Of a DNA stretch of 64,000 nt, positions 45,463 through 56,667 are shown piece after piece. Source of the stretch: Proteles cristata cristata. Taxonomy: Eukaryota; Chordata; Mammalia; Carnivora; Hyaenidae. Location of the stretch: positions 1,116,001 to 1,180,000 of the forward strand of contig JAESUZ010003499.1 in assembly GCA_017311185.1 (NCBI GenBank). Reading direction: 5' to 3'. The notes beneath the pieces are model-generated. The model was not told the DNA's origin and searched no databases. It saw only the letters and a program-made list of their open reading frames with translations. A program made the position numbers and the translations under genes. Every line of letters begins with the position of its first letter. Positions within the stretch are counted from its first letter, which is position 1.

Positions 45463-45480
45463 AAAAAAAAAAAAAAAAAA
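45463..45480. repeat. Isolated A run
   Basis: Eighteen A not attached to a recognisable SINE. It may be the tail of an unidentified retroposed sequence to its left. Confidence 0.7.
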
Positions 45481-45772
45481 GGAGGCGTGAACTCAGTAAA
45501 GGGGACGGCAAAAGGGGAGGCCTTTGGGGGCAGGGAGTCTGTTCTAAAGGTAAATGGTCACGGCGTCACCCGGGTGGGGACCAGTGGAGTGGGTGCCGGC
45601 CCTGGGCTCAGTTCACTGTGGTCCGAGAGAATGGCTCAAGCCAGCCCCTCCAGGGCACATTCCAGTCACACACTCATAAGCCTGCCCCCCACGGCTCCCC
45701 CAGTTCCCAAAGGCAAGCCCTGCCTCTTCAGAAGGTAGCTCTGCACTGTCTCCAGGGTCCGGAGCACCGTAC

Positions 45773-45893
45773 CTTGCAGGGGCCACTCAATGGTGTGGTT
45801 GAGGTCTAGAGAGGGCTGGGTGGAGAAGCCGGCTCGGAAGTCGATGTTGCTGACGCCTGTGATCCTCACCGAATGGCGACCGCTGCTGTAGAT
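45773..45893 (-). CDS. HMCN2: HMCN2 window exon 6: post-VWA segment
   Basis: A 121-base exon (phase 0 to 1) encoding [20 protein letters not shown], then [20 protein letters not shown](G). [10 protein letters not shown] and IDFRAGFS are strongly conserved with HMCN1. The acceptor is CCCTAG. A nearby ACAG, seven bases into the exon, would break the frame and was not chosen. The donor is AAG/GTACGG. There is one potential N-glycosylation site, NHT. Confidence 0.95.
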
Positions 45894-46817
45894 CTAGGGC
45901 AGGCCCAGGCCCACGTCACCAGGGCATCTGACTCCAGCACCCCGGCACCGGGACAGAAGGCCGCTGCCCTGCCCTGCCCCCGGTGCCAGCGGCCGGAACC
46001 CCCCCACCTTTGCAGACACGTGGGCGACTTACCTACTCCCTGGGGGCCCAGCACGATGCTCCCCAAATGAAGTAGAAGAGGCCTCAGCTACGGGACTGTC
46101 CTGAGTGGGGATCCTGAAGCTCTCTGCCCTCCCAGCCACCCCCTCCCCCAGCCCTGCCCAATGCCTGCGGCTCTGTCTGTCCTGCGGCACATCAAATCCC
46201 TACCGTGCCTTCCCCATTGGCATCAGAGCTCTCAGCGCAAAGTCGCTCAGAGTTTGAAGGGCAGGGGTCAATGCCGCGCCTTCCCCTGCAGCGCCCACAC
46301 CCAGCCCACTAACGTTTGCCCCATCAGCAGGAGCTAATATCCGTGGAAGGCAGCAGCCTGCCCCATCCCAGGACGCTCCGCCAGGAGCCCAGCCGACCCC
46401 AAGTCCCGGCCTCCAGGACCTTGCAGATTCGAGCAGGCCCCGCTCCCCCGGCCCTCTGAGCCATCCTTCCCCCAAGACCACCCTTGCTTCTTCCGTTCAT
46501 TCTTCACAGAATAGGTTTCTGAACCTCCAGCCGGCTCAGTCACCCACCTCTGAACACTCAAATCATGTCTCCAACTCTTTCTGAAAAGCTCCCTAACTCA
46601 CCCCAAACCTCTCTACTTCCTTTCACTGGTGCAAAGCAGAATACTCCTCCTCTGTTCTTGACCCCTTGCTTCTATTGACATGCCCACATCACCACCCATG
46701 TTCCCCATGGGGAAGCCCTCAGCCTCCCAGGGCCCCAGGTTCCCGGGACAGGCAGGAGGGAGCCCGCATCTCAGCTCGGTGAAACTGGCCCCCCTCCCTG
46801 GGAACCAGGGTCCGTAC
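45894..46817 (-). other. HMCN2: HMCN2 intron between window exons 5 and 6
   Basis: A 0.92-kb intron with no recognised repeat. It is CCC-rich on the plus strand and otherwise featureless. Confidence 0.8.
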
Positions 46818-46924
46818 CTTGATGGACCACAGCCCAGGATGTTCAGGCTTAAAGGCCACAACCTTGGCAGAGTCAGGGATGTTGAGAAGTATGTTGAGGC
46901 CCTCATCCTTCTGCAGGATCCTCC
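46818..46924 (-). CDS. HMCN2: HMCN2 window exon 5: post-VWA segment
   Basis: A 107-base exon (phase 1 to 0) encoding (G)[18 protein letters not shown], then [17 protein letters not shown]. The acceptor CCACAG has an unusually purine-rich upstream tract (it includes GGGCG and GGGGACAG), so it looks weaker than its neighbours. The donor is AAG/GTACGG. The order and residues match the hemicentin family. Confidence 0.95.
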
Positions 46925-47349
46925 CTGTGGAACGCCCAAGGATTTCTGTCCCCAGTCCTTTCCTGACTGCGTGACAGAGGCCCCACTCTGTCCCAAGGAA
47001 CCCACGGTCTTCCAAACACCAGCCTCGGCCTTCCCAGAGAAACTGACGACTCATGTGGTGCTTGGGCCTTTGCCTCATTCTGCACTCCACCCTCATCCAC
47101 CCCCAGGTGCGGGGTGTACACCTGGCCTCGAGACCCGGGGACCCATGACATCCTTGGAGCTCTGTTAGGCCAGGTGGCTGGGTCCAAATCACACTGACCC
47201 TGGATGACTCGGACAAGTCACTCCACCTCCCAGAGCCCTGGCTTCCCATCTCAATGGCCGGCCACCAACCCTTGCCCCGACTGGTCTGCTGGCTCACTAC
47301 AGGTATCCAGAGAATAAGGGTAAGATTCCACATGGACCCTGCATCCCAG

Positions 47350-47792
47350 GGACTGTCATTCTTTTATGAGAGAGCAAGACTGAGAGGAAGCGGGGCACCT
47401 GGGTGGCTTAGTTGGTTAAGCGTCCGACTTTCACTTAGGTCATGATCTCGCGGTTCGTGGGTTCGGGCCCCGCGTCGGGCTCTGTGCTGACTGCCAGCTC
47501 AGAGCCTGGAGCCTGTTTCAGTCTGTGACTCCTCTCTCTCTGACCCTCCCCTGCTCACGCTGTCTCTCTCTCTAGAAATAAATAAAACATTTAAAAAAAA
47601 AAAAAAAGACTGAGAGGAAGAGAGCCCAAGTGCGTGCAAGAGGGCGCACTGGGGAGAGGGGCAGAGGGAGAGAGAGAAAACCTGAAGCTGAGTGTGGAGC
47701 CCGACGTGGGGCTCGATCTCACAACCGTGAGGTCATGACCTGGACGAAATCCAGAACCACATGCTTAATGGACTGAGCCACCCAGGTGCCCG
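47350..47792 (-). mobile_element. Older carnivore SINE, interrupted by a younger copy
   Basis: Reverse-complement SINE (GTGGGGCTCGATCTCACAAC, GAGGTCATGACCTGGA, head GAGCCACCCAGGTGCCC) seen at 47606-47792. Its GA-rich part resumes to the left of the young insertion at about 47350-47390. Confidence 0.85.
47391..47605 (+). mobile_element. Young felid SINE nested in an older SINE
   Basis: A perfect 15-base duplication AAGACTGAGAGGAAG lies at 47376-47390 and 47606-47620. Variant bases CCGACTTTCACTTAGGTCAT and TTTCAGTCTGTGACTCC are shared with the copy at 54244. The left and right flanks are two halves of an older minus-strand SINE. Confidence 0.97.
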
Positions 47793-48023
47793 CAGGACTG
47801 TTGTTACTTTAATTCCCCTCCCTTGGCTGCTAACAGCCTCCCTGATTCCTCGCTCACCACGGGCACCCTCTCTGCCCCCCACGTGGCACCCCCCACCCTC
47901 CTCATTCCCAGAGCCTTGTGTCCCAACCCGCTGCCACCCAGGTCTCTCTCTTTGTCCCATCCGGACTCCCAGCGAAGTGTTGAGGGCCACAGCAGAGGGC
48001 GGCCAGTGCTGGGAGGCACATAC

Positions 48024-48195
48024 CCAGCGGGTCACGGACTTCGATCTCGGGACCCGGGCCGCTCAGGGAGATGGTGACCTCCTTCAGGCTGGGGTCAAAG
48101 GGAATCCTCCACGTGTGCTCGCCCTCCTCCGGGTGGTCTGTGGACAGCAGGTGCACCTTGGAGGCCTGGATCGCTGACTCCACCCACTTCAGCAC
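48024..48195 (-). CDS. HMCN2: HMCN2 window exon 4: end of VWA and post-VWA segment
   Basis: A 172-base exon (phase 0 to 1). It begins [20 protein letters not shown] and ends EIEVRDPLG. It encodes the last VWA helix and the start of the hemicentin-specific beta-rich region, including [20 protein letters not shown], which is nearly identical to HMCN1. The acceptor is CTCCCAG and the donor TGG/GTATGT. Confidence 0.96.
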
Positions 48196-50048
48196 CTGGG
48201 AGGCAGGTGTGAGAAGCTGACACCAGCAGGTGCCTGCGGTCTCGCTCGTGTCTGACCCACTGGAGGCAGGTCTCTAACAGATTTCCAGCAGATTCCAGTC
48301 CCCACCCCGGGTTTTAGGCAGCACATAAACCTTCCAGGACACCCAATCCCCCGCCTCCTCCTCCCCCTCCCCCTCCCCTACACAAGGGCCAATCCACACA
48401 CCATCACCCTCCTGGCCTGTGGGCTGGGAGATGTAACACCTGAACTGAGGCAGCTGGGAGGGAATGGCCAATTTCTATGGCACCCATCACTTCCTCCTGG
48501 AAGCCTTCCTGATTGATGCCTCCTACACACAGATGATCTCTGCAGATCCGGAATCTCCCCCAGAGCAATCTAATCCACCATCCCGCCCAAGGGGCCTCAG
48601 ACCACACTTCTGCCAGGATAGCTCTCTAAACGGGACCGAGAAGGTCTGCAGCAAAGTGGAGTCTCCTCCTGATCTGTTTCACCATATTGAGAAATCCTAA
48701 ATCCTTGGTTTCTGGAATTGCTTATTCATTCTAAAACCTTACGTGTTTTGGGTGGGTGCCATTGAAAAGCAGGGAAGAGGCGAGGAGAGTGCTTCTCCCA
48801 GACTACCATACGCCATCATTAAAGAATGACTGCAGGGGATTCTCAAAGACAGCCCCCCACACGTGCCTACAACGCCCCCACTGTCCGCAACCCCGGATCC
48901 AGCCTGAGATACCTCACCAAGAACAGAATTGTTGGGTTTCTCCAAATCCTTACCACCATTTTCACAAGCCTGTGTTCCATTCTAGGATTTAGGCAGCTGT
49001 CTCACCTGGCTCAAGGTCAGTGTGCCTCTGACTCTCCCCATGCTGGTAGGGTTGAACCCCCAGCTCCCACCACACATGCTCTTCTCTGGCAGAGATAACC
49101 TGCCCCTCCCTTATCAATCAGCTTCCGCCTAGATTCATGCCCGGAGGGCAGAGACCCTCCGCCGTGGCCCAAGCTCAGTGTCTAGAACAGACAGGTGTCC
49201 AGGAAGCACACATTCACTGTGTGAGATACAGCAGGGCACACGCCTCCTCAACGGGGCCACCAGATTCACCTTGACGGCCGCCTCACTCAGCTCCATCCCC
49301 ATCCCCGCCTTTGTGAGAGCCAGTCTCGTCACTGTCACTTGGTTTCCAGTAAGAAAACCAGGAAAGGGGACTATGAGGGGGCCTCCCTCCAGGCCAAGTG
49401 ACTTTAAGGTTTTCACGGGATGCTTCCCGAACTCAACAAAATGAAACATGAACCTCACTGTCCAACAAATTAGCACCGTAACCACAGAGAGAAAAGAATA
49501 GCTCCAAGTGAATTCAGAGCCCCGGGGGGATTCAACTATATTTTCTCAGCGAAGGCCACCCCAAGGACCGAAAGAGCTGCAAAGAAATCCTTATGTAGCT
49601 TTAAGTTGGCAGGGACGTCAGTATCGTGCTCGTAAAATTGTTTTATGTATCTTGCAGGATGAAGCAAAGAAGTATACTTGTCAATGTTTGCTGGACCAAG
49701 ATTCTCTCTTACAGCCAAGTTCAAGAGAGAGCTGCAAGTATTTTATTTATATACAAATTCATTCCCGGTGAATTTATGACCCAGTGGTTTCTAAATACAA
49801 TTCCCCGCTGGGATTGTTTGGAGAGATGGCTGATACCAGGTCTGGAGCAGGCGATTTATCAGGCAAGCCTGGGACAGCTAGTAACTCCCTAAGGGGAGGA
49901 AGTTCTCAAAGGCAAATAGCACACAGCAAAAGGACATAGGAACCAGGCTGCAGGTGCCCCACTAGCTAAGTCTGGGGCAACTTGAGCCCCCAAAAGAATA
50001 ATGACTTTAATCCATTGAAACACACTGAATTATAGACTCTGTGTGCCC

Positions 50049-50167
50049 ACGGGTGCCTGGGTGGCTCATTCGGTTAAGCGTCTGCCTCTTGAGTTTGCTC
50101 AGGTCATGATCTTGTGAGATCAAGCCCTGCATTGGGTTCTGCACTGACATCGTGGAGCCTGCTTGGG

Positions 50168-50213
<46 letters not shown>

Positions 50214-50283
50214 CCTCCCCAACTTGGGCACCCTCTCTCTAAATAAATAAGTAAATGAATAATAATAAAGTAAAAAAAAAAAA
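50049..50283 (+). mobile_element. Felid tRNA-derived SINE with expanded CT tract
   Basis: GGGTGCCTGGGTGGCTCATT head, then a pure CT dinucleotide run of about 42 bases (50170-50211), longer than in the other copies here. Confidence 0.94.
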
Positions 50284-51299
50284 GCAAAATTCAAAACAAT
50301 AAAACCTCACTTGCCACCACGGAAAACAGCTTGCTAATGCAAGAGAAAGAAGCCCGATCCCTGCCTTCTCCATAGGAATTGTGTCTCAAAAAAACCCCAA
50401 GTCATCCCTTTTGGGAAGCAAAAGCTCTTCTTCAGGGAAGAATGCCCACTTGTAAAAGTGCAAGAGATGATGCAATTAGGAAATCATCATTTTGCAACCC
50501 CTCGTGAAATCATTGTTTCAGGCAAGCATCGGACGCCACAACCATTAGATGGAAAGATGGTGGGGGGCGGGGGGGAAGGGATGTCCACGTGGAGCCCAGG
50601 CACTACCCCGCAGACCACCTGAGTCATAAAGGGAGAAATGTGGCCCTACAATGCCGAGAGCTGGCTGCGACCACCTTAATCCAGTGATCAAACTAACATC
50701 AGGAACAGCAGGACAATCAGACATTGTCTTACCTCCTGGCGTGATGCAGCAGAAAATACACACCGCACCAACCACGAGCTATTCCTGCCAAAAGCGCTGG
50801 CCTCCATTCATCAGCCACTTAGAGCTGGTTAGGGGAAGTCCAGGGGGTAAAGGAACAGATTAATGACACCACAAGGAAACAGATGAATCTGTAACACAGG
50901 ACACTGTACAGTCAGTGCCTCTCCAAAAGTTGGTGGCATGAAAAAAAAGGGCAGGCTGCTCCAGATGTAAGCGGATGTAACCAACACAACAAGAAAATGG
51001 AACGCGCAGCCCCCGATTAAATCCCGATTTGACAAAAAGTGTTGCAGAAGACATTTTGAGGACAATTAGGGAAATCAACTATGAACTCAGCATTGGACGA
51101 TACCAGCAAAGCACTATTCATTTTGTTACAGGATATTGTGGGTTACGTCCGAGATCATACATTCTTTGAAAAACCCGTATGTAATTATTTACAGATAAGG
51201 TTGCATGATTGTTTATGATGATACGTTAACTATTTATGATGATAAAGCACAGAAAGAGACAGCTCGAGGAGGTGGGGCAAAAATGTTAAGTGCTGAAGC

Positions 51300-51850
51300 T
51301 AGCTGGGATGTAGGTTCTTTTCTGTTTGTTTCAAGTTTCTATTTAAATTCTGGTTAGTTAATACATCGAGTAATAGTGGTTTCAGGAACAGAATTCAGTG
51401 ATTCATCACTTATATACTAAACTCAGTGCTCCTTCCCACAAGTGCCCTCCCCAATCCCCATCATCCATTTAGCCCACCCCCCCCATCAACCCTCAGTTTG
51501 TTCTCTATCACCAAGAGTCTGTTTTCAGGGCGCCTGGGGGGCTCAGTCGGCTAAGCGTCTGACTCCAGCTCAGGTCATGATCTCGCAGTTCGTGGGTTCG
51601 AGCCCCGTGTTAGGCTCTGTGCTGACAGCTCAGAGCCTGGAGTCTGCTTCGGATTCTGTGTTTCCCCCTCTTTCTGCCCCTTCCCTTGCTTGTGCTCTAT
51701 CTCTTGAAAATAAATAAATATTTTAAAAAATTTTTAAAAAGGGGGTCTGTTTTCTGGTTTGCCTCCCTCCTTCTTTTTTCTTCCTTCTCCTATCTTCTTA
51801 CTTTTCCTTATCTTTTAACAACTTTCATGATCTTTTTTTTTTTAAGTAAA
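51300..51850 (+). mobile_element. Carnivore LINE-type fragment, interrupted by a SINE
   Basis: TCTGGTTAGTTAATACATCG, TTCAGTGATTCATCACTTAT and AAGTGCCCTCCCCAATCCCC resemble a repeat common in carnivore genomes that I believe is LINE-1 derived. It continues after the SINE at 51745 with GTCTGTTTTCTGGTTTGCC. The strand is uncertain. Confidence 0.6.
51527..51743 (+). mobile_element. Felid tRNA-derived SINE inside LINE-type sequence
   Basis: AGGGCGCCTGGGGGGCTCAG head and tail AAAATAAATAAATATT. GTCTGTTTTC flanks it on both sides (51517 and about 51745). Confidence 0.95.
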
Positions 51851-52317
51851 AGTCCTCTAAAAAGAATGAGTATGCCATGACTTTAAGATATACCCCGAGG
51901 AAACCACAGTGGTATCCTGTGGCTCGCCAATTCTCACCAACCGGAAGCAGCTTCCTGGGATACTATCTGAAAAACTCTGAAGCCGTGTTCGGCCTCAGTG
52001 AGGAAAACGATCTGTGATCGATGAGTCATGTCTGCCGTGGATACGGGATCAGAAAGCGGGGCCTTGTGTGCTCCATGTTCACCATCCTTGCTCTGAATCA
52101 TAGTCCTACTGTGTGATCTCCCGTGAGAGAGAAAAGGGAAAGAAGGGAACTGGAAGAACTGCCCGAGATTTGAAAAGTGAACACATTTTGTTCAGACTGA
52201 GCTGCCACATCTAACATTTTACAGCTGGATTTCAGTTACTACAGGATAAGAATCCTATGTTACCAAAACTCACTTGTTTGTATACTTGGAGCTTCCTCTT
52301 TCTTCTGTTTCACTTAG

Positions 52318-52522
52318 CTTTCTCTCTTTTTTCTTTCTTTCGAGATAGACAGAGAGAGCTCCAGCAGGGGAGGGACAGAGAGAGAGACAGAGAGAGAATC
52401 CCAAGCAGGCTCCACGCGGTCTGCGCTCAGAGCCTAATGCGGGGCTCAAACTCACGAAAACATGAGATCATGACCTGAGCTGAAACGCAGATGCTTAACC
52501 GACAGAGCCCCCCAGGTGCCCC
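52318..52522 (-). mobile_element. Carnivore tRNA-derived SINE, sense to HMCN2
   Basis: Reverse-complement copy with TTTCGAGATAGACAGAGAG, GCGGGGCTCAAACTCACGAA and head end CCCCCCAGGTGCCCC. Moderately diverged. Confidence 0.92.
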
Positions 52523-53629
52523 GTCACCCGGCTTTCTAAGTAATGTTTCTCTTGAAAAGTTTCTCTGCACACACGGGGGCTGGAGGGAGGAAGCAGTAGC
52601 CAAGGCTCCCATCTGGAGAGACGGCCAGAAGCCACTGAGGCAAGGCAACGGCCACCACAGCTCCAGGACCACTGTCTTCTTCCCTGGGGTGGGGGGGCGG
52701 CCTTGTCAGGGCTCATAGAGGAAATCATAACTAAGCAAAGCTGCCTGGAGGCAGTGGCCACGCCCACTGACAATTACCCCAAGAAATCACACGCACTGCT
52801 GTGTTGCAACAGTCATTACAAGCTTGTAGCGATGACAGAGTGACGATGCCCAGGAGTTCGGGCTCCCGAGCGGCAGAGCAGGCGCAGACAGAGCACAGTG
52901 CCAGTGATACCACCAGCTGGCTATGTGTCCACGGGCCCTGAGCGTGTCACCACCGGGGCGCTGGGAGTGCTGACCATCTTGCCCTCAGCAAGCCCAGACC
53001 CCCTGCAGACCCAGGCCTGCAGACAAGGCTCTCTGGACCCTGCAAGGGCCCCGGGACTCTGAGTGGAATCGGGCGGGGGGTAGGGGGGCTTCCAAGTAGA
53101 GAGCCTCCATCGAGCAAGCTCAATGTTTATCTGGCGAAGACAATGGCTTCCAGATGTTAGCGGGACTGGGGGCCCGTGAGCCAGTGCTGCAACAGGGCCC
53201 ATCGCTGTCACCGAAGGGGAAGGAGTGAAAGAATCTGGCGCTGCTTCCCTGGCCAGATGGCTGCTGCTGGGCTGTTCACGGCAGATAAATCACCCCCTGA
53301 GGCCCCGCCCCCAGATGCTTGACAGCCAGGCAGGCCCAGGAAGCAGAGCCCAGGGGCCAGGGGGCCTGAAGAACCCAAGAGCCACAGAGCAGAAAGCTGG
53401 GACCAGACTGTGGCGCCTGGGTCATCAGCTCTCAGTGATGGAGAGCGGGCACTAGCCTTGCCAGCTGGGGGCCACTGGGCACTCAGGGCCTGAGAAGCTT
53501 TCCCAGGAGAGCCCTTACCCTTCAGGGGGTTCGCTAGAGCCCGGCTTGCGTTGTGGGCTCCACAGCAAGCAGGGGCTTCCCGCTGCCTGCACGCACACGC
53601 CCCCAGCTCACAAGGCAGGGGCGCCCATA

Positions 53630-53745
53630 AAACCCGACGGGAGGAAATAGAAGCCCAGAGGGGTTAAGTACTATGTTCAGGTCACACAGCACACCAGTGG
53701 CAGGGCTGGGGTCGGAAGCCAGAGCGTGTGTGGCCTTAACCCTCC
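53630..53745 (-). mobile_element. MIR fragment
   Basis: Antisense MIR: GAAGCCCAGAGGGGTTAAGT and AGGTCACACAGCACACCAG. Confidence 0.65.
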
Positions 53746-54239
53746 ACCATGCTGCCTTCTCCAGGAAGCATCCAGGATAAAGTCATCTCTGGGGCCTATG
53801 CCTCCTGATCTGTTCCCTGGAACCACACAGTCAGCCCTCCCCTTCCAACCCCTCCCCATGCCCCACTTCCTGCTTCCTGTCTTAGAAGGTGGTTCACCTT
53901 CGCGCTAGTGGATGTGCAGAAGCTGGGCCATTTGCCCTATTTGTATGGGCGGGTGCTAACAGGGGCGGGGTCTGGGCCCCCAGAACGGACTTCCCAGGAC
54001 CAGGGAAAGCTGCAGAATGAGGGGGTTTGCCAGCAATTCTGCCCACTCTGCCGGGGCTGGGGACAGTGCACTGAGCTGGGGGAGGGGGGGCCTCTGTGCC
54101 AGAGCAGGGGGGGGGCTTAGACCCAGCTAAGCCTAGACCAGAAATGCACACCCCACGGGGCCACGATGCCTGCCTCCCCTGTGCACTGAAGGACAGTGAA
54201 AGCTCCAAATTGGCCGCTGGAGAGGATCCTTGCCCTGGC

Positions 54240-54240
54240 T

Positions 54241-54275
<35 letters not shown>

Positions 54276-54279
54276 TTTC
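54240..54279. repeat. TTTA tetranucleotide microsatellite
   Basis: About ten TTTA units forming the A-rich tail of a young minus-strand SINE. Confidence 0.95.
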
Positions 54280-54466
54280 TAGGAGAGAGAGAGGCAGCGT
54301 GAGCAGGGGAGGGTCAGAGAGAGAGGGAGTCACAGACTGAAACAGGCTCCAGGCTCTGAGCTGGCAGTCGGCACAGAGCCCGACGCGGGGCCCGAACCCA
54401 CGAACCGCGAGATCATGATCTAAGTGAAAGTCGGACGCTTAACCGACTAAGCTGCCCAGGCGCCCC
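54244..54466 (-). mobile_element. Young felid SINE with TTTA microsatellite tail, sense to HMCN2
   Basis: Reverse-complement SINE with the same variant bases as the copy at 47391. Its tail is a run of about ten TTTA units (54240-54279). Duplication TGCCCT(G/T)GCTTTA lies at 54231-54243 and 54467-54479. Confidence 0.96.
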
Positions 54467-56667
54467 TGCCCTTGCTTTAATTACCCATAGGGCCAAGCCC
54501 ACACGCAAAGGCGCAGAAGCACTGGGACCTAACGCGGACGGAGTCTCTCTCTGCGCCCAGGCCCTGAAGCTGTGCGCGCAAGCGTAGCAGGTGCACAGTC
54601 CGCGAAGGGGAGAGAGACTGCAGAGAGTGTCGCTCCTGCCCCACGGACGTACTTCGGAAAGGGGAAGGCGCTAATGACACGTGCACACTGTGGGGACGTC
54701 TGCAACTTGCGAGGGTTCGTTCTCTCAGCTGGAGCCCCCTGGTTGGGGCAAAGACACTGTTCCCCGTCCTGGGGGCCCCGGCCGCTGTCGCAGGCTCGCC
54801 GAATGTCTCGGAGCAGCGGGAATGACACGGCTCTGTGTCCAGGAAGGAGAAGGACCCGGGTCCCTACCACAGGCAGCCCATGCTGGCCGCCCGAGGGCCC
54901 ATCAAGTCAGACACACACCGGCTCCCACGACCGAAGGCGGGGTGCTATGGCCAGGTGCTAGCGGAGTCGCCCCACTTCCCTGCCTCAGGAGAGGGGACCT
55001 GGGAGCCCCGCCGTCCTCCGCTAACCCGCCCAGCGCCGCACCGTCCGATTTGCCGCAGACAAGAACCAGCTCCTGCCCAAGAAGGTCTCTCCCAAAACAA
55101 GGACCCAGCCAGCCCTCCGCTCGTAAGTGCCTCCCACCCTCCCTCGGGCGGCTCCATGCCAGAGTAGGCTGACGGGCCAAAAAATAAAGTCCGAAGTGTC
55201 GCGGAGAAGTATAAACGCCATCTGTCAACAGGCAGTTAAGGCAGGCTAACCTAAACACGGCCCGGGAGAGCGTAAACACCGAACACAAAACACCTTCTCC
55301 TGGAGGCTGCGGCACGGCTGGCTGGGGCCAGGGCCTGCCTCGCACACAGTCTCTCTCGCCTTCCTCCTCCCAGGGCCTCGGGCACGGGGGACCCCGCAGC
55401 TGTCCGCTCACCAGCTATTTTCTGAGCACCTGCTCCATGCCGCTGGCCGCGTGAGGCGCGGGGATACAGCAGCAAATGGGGCCCACAGGGGCCGGGCTGT
55501 CAGGGAGCTCGGAGCCTAATGGCGTTCATTAAGTAACGGCACATGCCATCATGTAAAGAGGCGCACGGAACTGGGCGAGGGCACAAAAGAGACTTCGTCT
55601 TGACGGGAAGATCAAGGAAGGTCTCCCAAGGAGAGAGCATGTCAGCTAAGACCAGGAAAATGAGGAGCCGGGGGGTGGGGGGAGGAGACGTGGGAAAACA
55701 AACCGCATGAGCAAAGGCCCTGGGGTAGAAAGACACAAGGCACTGAAGAAACAGCAGAGGCCAGTGGGGTGGCAGCAGTGAGCAAAGGGGGAGAACACAG
55801 GCCACGGGGGTCAGATCAGGGTCTGGACCTTCTCCAGGGGACAAACGGGAGAGCCCTGTTGGTCAGATTTGCTTTAGAAAGACCCTCCAGATACTACAGG
55901 ATACTACAGACAGAGCATAGAGAGGCTCGAGAGAGTCCACAGTGAGCATCGCTCCCCAGCTCTGCTCAGTGACCTCACGACAGCAGCGTGAACTCTGCCA
56001 GGGTGAGAGTGTTTACACCACAGCAATGGGCACCCTCATTCCTTCCAGGGAGGCAGGGGTGAACACTTACAAGCATGTCACTAGAAGGATCCCTCTGGCA
56101 AGGATAGGGGAAAGCAGGGAAAGTTCTGAGCTGCCAGTGGGGCCTGGAGGAGCGGAAGGGCGGGCCCCTCGTTCATGAACAAGGTAAGGGTGCAGACACC
56201 AGGTCAGCTCGGCACCTCGGGACACAGGACCGCGCAAGTGCCTGACGGTCAAGTTCCCCAGGCAGGATTTTCTGCCCCAGCAGCACGGCCTGAATCGGAT
56301 GCCCCCTGCCCCCCACTCCTCCATCCCCACCTCGGGTTCCCAGACTCTGCGGAGAAGCTCACCCCATGCCCCCCCTACACACTTCTGGCAGGTTTTGCTA
56401 AGTCCCTCTTGCCAGCCCGGACCACCTGGGGAACCCAGGCTGCTTCTCGGAGCTTCAGCCTCTTTACCTGCAAAATCGGGAAGTCCGCGGCACCTGCCTT
56501 TGGGGTGGGTGCAGGGTGAGGGGTGGGGGGTGGCGAGAGGACGTCATACAGCCCTGAGCACTGCCCTGGCTGCGCTGGCCACAGCGGGAGCACCGCTCAC
56601 GGATGGCACAGCTATCTGACCACCAAGCCCAGCCGCCCAGGGGTGAGGACCGTTGGGGAGGCCTCAC

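Larger units (their letters stand above)
43507..45772 (-). other. HMCN2: HMCN2 intron between window exons 6 and 7
   Basis: A 2.3-kb intron. It holds one plus SINE (44159-44376), then an unrecognised stretch at 44400-45460 with an AATAAA at about 45344 and an isolated run of 18 A at 45463-45480. Confidence 0.75.
46925..48023 (-). other. HMCN2: HMCN2 intron between window exons 4 and 5
   Basis: A 1.1-kb intron. An old minus-strand SINE is split by a young plus-strand SINE (47350-47792), and MIR-like sequence lies at about 47185-47290. Confidence 0.85.
48196..56667 (-). other. HMCN2: HMCN2 intron between window exons 3 and 4 (8.5 kb)
   Basis: Contains four SINEs (50049, 51527, 52318, 54244), a LINE-like fragment around 51300-51850 and MIR sequence near 53630-53745. 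An AT-rich block at about 49450-51300 is unlike the GC-rich flanks. 48270-49450 and 54480-56660 show no recognised element. Confidence 0.8.

Noticed and set aside
46719..47333. Minus-strand open frame of 204 codons
   Set aside because: Only the part at 46818-46924 is coding (exon 5). The remainder is intron, with MIR-like sequence at its upstream end.
49536..49724. Possible extra minus-strand coding exon
   Set aside because: Its 62-residue product shows no Ig or VWA features, and exons 3 and 4 already join in phase and in homology without it.
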